Source: Geosiphon pyriformis (taxonomy: Eukaryota; Glomeromycota; Glomeromycetes; Archaeosporales; Geosiphonaceae). Taken from it: a DNA stretch of 64,000 nt. The stretch is taken from positions 323,696 to 387,695 of the forward strand of contig JAAOMT010000602.1 of assembly GCA_016748015.1 (NCBI GenBank), in the 5' to 3' direction. Below are positions 61,191 through 64,000 of this stretch, in pieces. Every line of letters begins with the position of its first letter. Position 1 is the stretch's first letter. The position numbers and the translations under genes are program-made. The notes beneath the pieces were generated by a model. The model had not been told where the DNA came from. It saw only the letters and a program-made list of their open reading frames with translations, and made no database searches.

Positions 61191-61991
61191 TGTTACTCAT
61201 AGAAAAATGAGTATAAGAAAAGTAGTAAAAAAATCATATAAAAAAATAGACCAATAGGAGATTAGTATTTAGCATGGAAGCATATTGTTCAGTAATGTGA
61301 TCATTGTTCAAAAAATCATAGCATATTGTTCAAGAATATAAGTGATCTCGTAGAACATCAATTATGTATATATAGTGGTAACATTAGAAGTAGAAAAAAC
61401 AAAATCTTTTTAGTTAGAGACCTCTCAGTTTAGATTTTACCTAGACAATTTTTCAAATCATAATAAATAACTATTTGCTGTCTAAGAAACTTACTTCCAC
61501 TATCAACACTCTATGTTGATAGTACTTGATACTTAACCACACTGGAACAATAGCTCTTGATTACGGCTATTAATGGGATACTAACTTGCAAATTGCCTTG
61601 GCTTATTTCTTACATTTCTTTATTTTCTTTATTTCTTTTCTTTGATTTTTGTTGTATACTAATTGATTAAAAGCGCTGAGTTATTGACATCATGGATAGC
61701 CTAGTAAAAGACCCAGAAATAAGGATAGCATTATATATATTATTGGATAGCTTACCAGAAGGGCATAACTGCCAGAATAAATCTGACCACCAAGCTGAGA
61801 AAGAAATTGGAAAACAACTTACACAAAACTGTGAATAACATCAACAAAGAATCTCTGTCTATTATACAAAGGACTCAACCAAAACCTTCAAATACAACCA
61901 ACATACCAGTATTACTAGCATTATCAAGATATTGAGCACCAAGTTACGGATTTGTTATTTGATTTAAAACCCCAAATAATCACTTGTAACA
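61191..61991 (+). repeat. Element 1 3' LTR
   Basis: 801 bp, TGTTACTC to TTGTAACA, followed by the TSD ACAA and LINE-B. It aligns along its length with 40708-41588 except for a contracted U3 tandem array. Confidence 0.9.
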
Positions 61992-61995
61992 ACAA

Positions 61996-64000
61996 AGTGG
62001 TGTTGGACCATCTAGTTGTTGATAATAAGTTGATTTTGGAGCCTAATGTGATTAAATTTAAAATGGATGTGGTCATGGAAGATTGGACCAAGAAACATGT
62101 TGTGGTTACTGATATCTTTAATGTTTGGTCTCATCAATATCAATCTTTGAAGTATGTTTTTAATGAAGCTTTTTCTGATGTGATGTGTTTGGTTAAGTTT
62201 GATAAACTTTTTGGTGTGATTTCTGATCTGCTTGATGGCAAAGCTGCTGGTTTCTCAAATATTTCAAATAAGCTCTGAAAACATTGTAACAGATCAATTC
62301 TGGATATGCTTTTGGTGTTATTGAATTCTTGTCTTTTTGGTAAATTGGTGTCCAGTTCTTGGAAAGAGACTTGGGTTTTGATAATTCCCAAACCATATAA
62401 GTGGAAGGGTGTTTTAATAAATATTTGGCCTATTGCTTTAATCAAAACAGCTCGCAAAATCCTATCCAAAATTTTTTCTAATAGGATTTCATTAGCTTGC
62501 AGCACTTTTGACATTCTTTGTGGGGATAATTTTTCGGTTTTAAAAAGTATAACAATCCAATCTCCTATTTTTGCAATTGGTTCAGTAATCAAAGATGTTT
62601 TGGATAAGAATTGAGAGCTCTGGCTAGTTTGTAAAACATGCAAAAAGTGTATAATTTGGTTGGCTGGGAACATTTTGAGAAGTGTTTGGTTAAGTCAAGA
62701 TGTGTAGCAAATTTATTTGATTTTTTGATAATATTCATAAGGATTATATTAATAGAATTATGACTGATTTTGGTTTGACAAGTGGTTATTATGTTTATAA
62801 TAGTTTAGATCAAGGTAAAGTCTTTTTTCCTCTCTTGTGGTGTATATTTTATGATCCCTTTTTGTATAAGGTCAAGAGACAGAAGAGTGTGTGTAGATAC
62901 AGATTGGGTTTTTATTTTATTTCCAGAAGTGGTCATGCCAAGTCTTAAGCTGGGCTTTCTTCTTTTTTTGCTGCTGGTGTCTTTGTTGATAATACAATTT
63001 GGGTTGGTAACAATCAAACTGCTATTTAATATATACTCAATATTGTTAGTAAATTTTTTTAAATCAATGATATCACTATTAACAATAACAAAACAGTGGC
63101 TATTCCTATTAATTGCAAAGTTGATACACTTTTTTTGTCTATCAGTGGTTTGCTTATTTCTATTGCCAAAAAGGGAGAATCTTATCGATACTTGGGTATC
63201 TATCTTTCAATAGATGGTCTCTCAAAGCTTAGCTTGGCTAAGATGCATTCAGACATTCACTTTTTGTAAAGATGGTTTTAAAAAAGACTGTCTTGGATAA
63301 ACAGTTCTTGTATTTGGTGTCAGCTGTTCTCCATCCTATTGTTAGCTATAGAATACAGTTTAGTTTTGTTCCAATTAGCATATATAACAAGTAAGATGCT
63401 TTAATTCACAAAGACTTGAAATTCAAGTCAGGTTTTCCTATTGATTTGCCTAGTGATATGATCTATCATTCTTTATTTTATGGTTTGAAATCTTTTGTTT
63501 AACTTCAGTTTGAGAGTAAAGTGGCTTCTTTTGTTAGTTTTGTAAATTCTGGTGAGATTTTGGGTCATTTGTTTGCTCACAGATCTCATGACTTGCAAGT
63601 TTTGTGTTGGTGTCCTGTTCATCTCTTAAGTTTTCTTGTTTGTATTTGGGTTAGTTCTACTGATAAATTTTTGGCTGGCATGGTTTGTATTTTTCTAGAG
63701 TGCAATTTGTTCCTAGGTGGCTCTTTTGTCAATTTTTTTTGTTTTTGTGGTGGAATGTTCATGTCTGCTGTTCTTAATGAGTCGAAATTTTCCAAATATC
63801 TCCCATTACTTCAGAGATATGGTGTTGTCTTTGTGAATCAATTTTACAATCATTATGGTGCTGTTTATGATTAGTACATTTTCAAATAGTAGAAGAAATT
63901 GGACCCTCATGGCCCTTTTTGATGGCATAATTTTTTTTCTTGCACATCCTGCTGTTTTGAGTGGCATTGGTTCTTTGAGTATTCTTAAGTCTCATAACTT
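61996..64000 (+). pseudogene. LINE-B reverse transcriptase to window end
   Basis: It continues the LINE after element 1: VVLDHLVVDNKLILEP, SDLLDGKAAGFSNISNKL, SSWKETWVLIIPKPYKWKG and ARKILSKIFSNRISLAC. The catalytic box near 62976 reads VFVDNTIWV, so FVDD has become FVDN (Asp to Asn, a G to A change). YRYLGIYLSIDG follows in the thumb region. The last part (63521-63874) is equivalent to LINE-A near 26393-25896. It runs off the right edge. Confidence 0.75.

Larger units (their letters stand above)
40708..61991 (+). mobile_element. Element 1, Ty3-like retrotransposon with dUTPase
   Basis: LTRs lie at 40708-41588 and 61191-61991, with a TSD ACAA at 40704-40707 and 61992-61995. Internal order: PBS, gag, CCHC knuckle, protease, Cys-rich modules, dUTPase, RT, RNase H, integrase, ORF3, PPT. 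It is interrupted by element 2 (47209-57369) and by a solo LTR (57794-58780); without them it is about 10.1 kb. RT, RNase H and integrase order and motifs are of Ty3 (Metaviridae-like) type. Numerous stops make it non-autonomous. Confidence 0.9.
36340..64000 (+). mobile_element. LINE-B, split by nested insertions
   Basis: The LINE sequence lies in three blocks, 36340-38385, 39353-40707 and 61992-64000, and continues past the window. Joining them restores the order ORF1, endonuclease, RT seen in LINE-A. At the second junction, LEHPFY on the left continues as KVVLDHLVVDNKL on the right, equivalent to LECPFCKMLLDHLVVDDEL in LINE-A. The 5' end is approximate: non-AT-rich sequence begins near 36340 and the ORF1-like frame near 36529. 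Confidence 0.85.

Overview
The window reads as nuclear DNA of an AT-rich filamentous fungus. Short phase-consistent GT-AG introns, abundant AAT/TTA microsatellites, an HMG-box gene of MATA-HMG type and LINEs with an RRM, a CCHC knuckle and an endonuclease/RT/RNase H pol together suggest an arbuscular mycorrhizal fungus (Glomeromycotina, Rhizophagus-like). The species is an inference. There is no prokaryotic signature.

Positions 1-23,000 are the gene-bearing part. A broken METTL5-like methyltransferase copy lies at the left edge (-). A single-exon WGR-domain protein is at 1713-2312 (+), and a single-exon HMG-box protein with a microsatellite-encoded Ser/Gly tract is at 12450-13460 (+). Coding-like exons with breaks lie at 16.5-17.8 kb (-). 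A 15-exon gene for the small-subunit processome protein WDR75/Utp17 spans 18876-22978 (-) and could be reconstructed with consistent phases at almost every junction. The long spaces between genes hold microsatellites, a G-rich GTGTGGG array and hairpins, with no other gene I can defend.

Positions 23,000-36,340 hold a degenerate LINE (LINE-A, 24290-31000, -) between two extremely AT-rich blocks. The right-hand block contains a heavily decayed copy of a roughly 1-kb LTR that also occurs twice, better preserved, elsewhere in the window.

Positions 36,340-64,000 are one LINE (LINE-B, +) cut up by later insertions. A solo LTR sits between its ORF1 and endonuclease (38386-39352). A Ty3-like retrotransposon (element 1, +, 40708-61991, 4-bp TSD ACAA) sits between endonuclease and RT. 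Element 1 is itself split in its RT by a second Ty3-like element in the opposite direction (element 2, -, 47209-57369) and in its RNase H by a second solo LTR (57794-58780, TSD ATGC). LINE-B resumes at 61992 and runs off the window.

Both Ty3-like elements have the order LTR, PBS, gag with CCHC knuckle, retropepsin-like protease, Cys-rich zinc-binding modules, trimeric-type dUTPase, RT, RNase H, integrase, a conserved extra ORF (ORF3) ending at the polypurine tract, and LTR. The dUTPase, the Cys-rich modules and ORF3 are the unusual parts. Nearly all damage is C:G to T:A transitions, including stops at conserved Trp, Gln and Arg codons, which suggests RIP-like or methylation-linked mutation.
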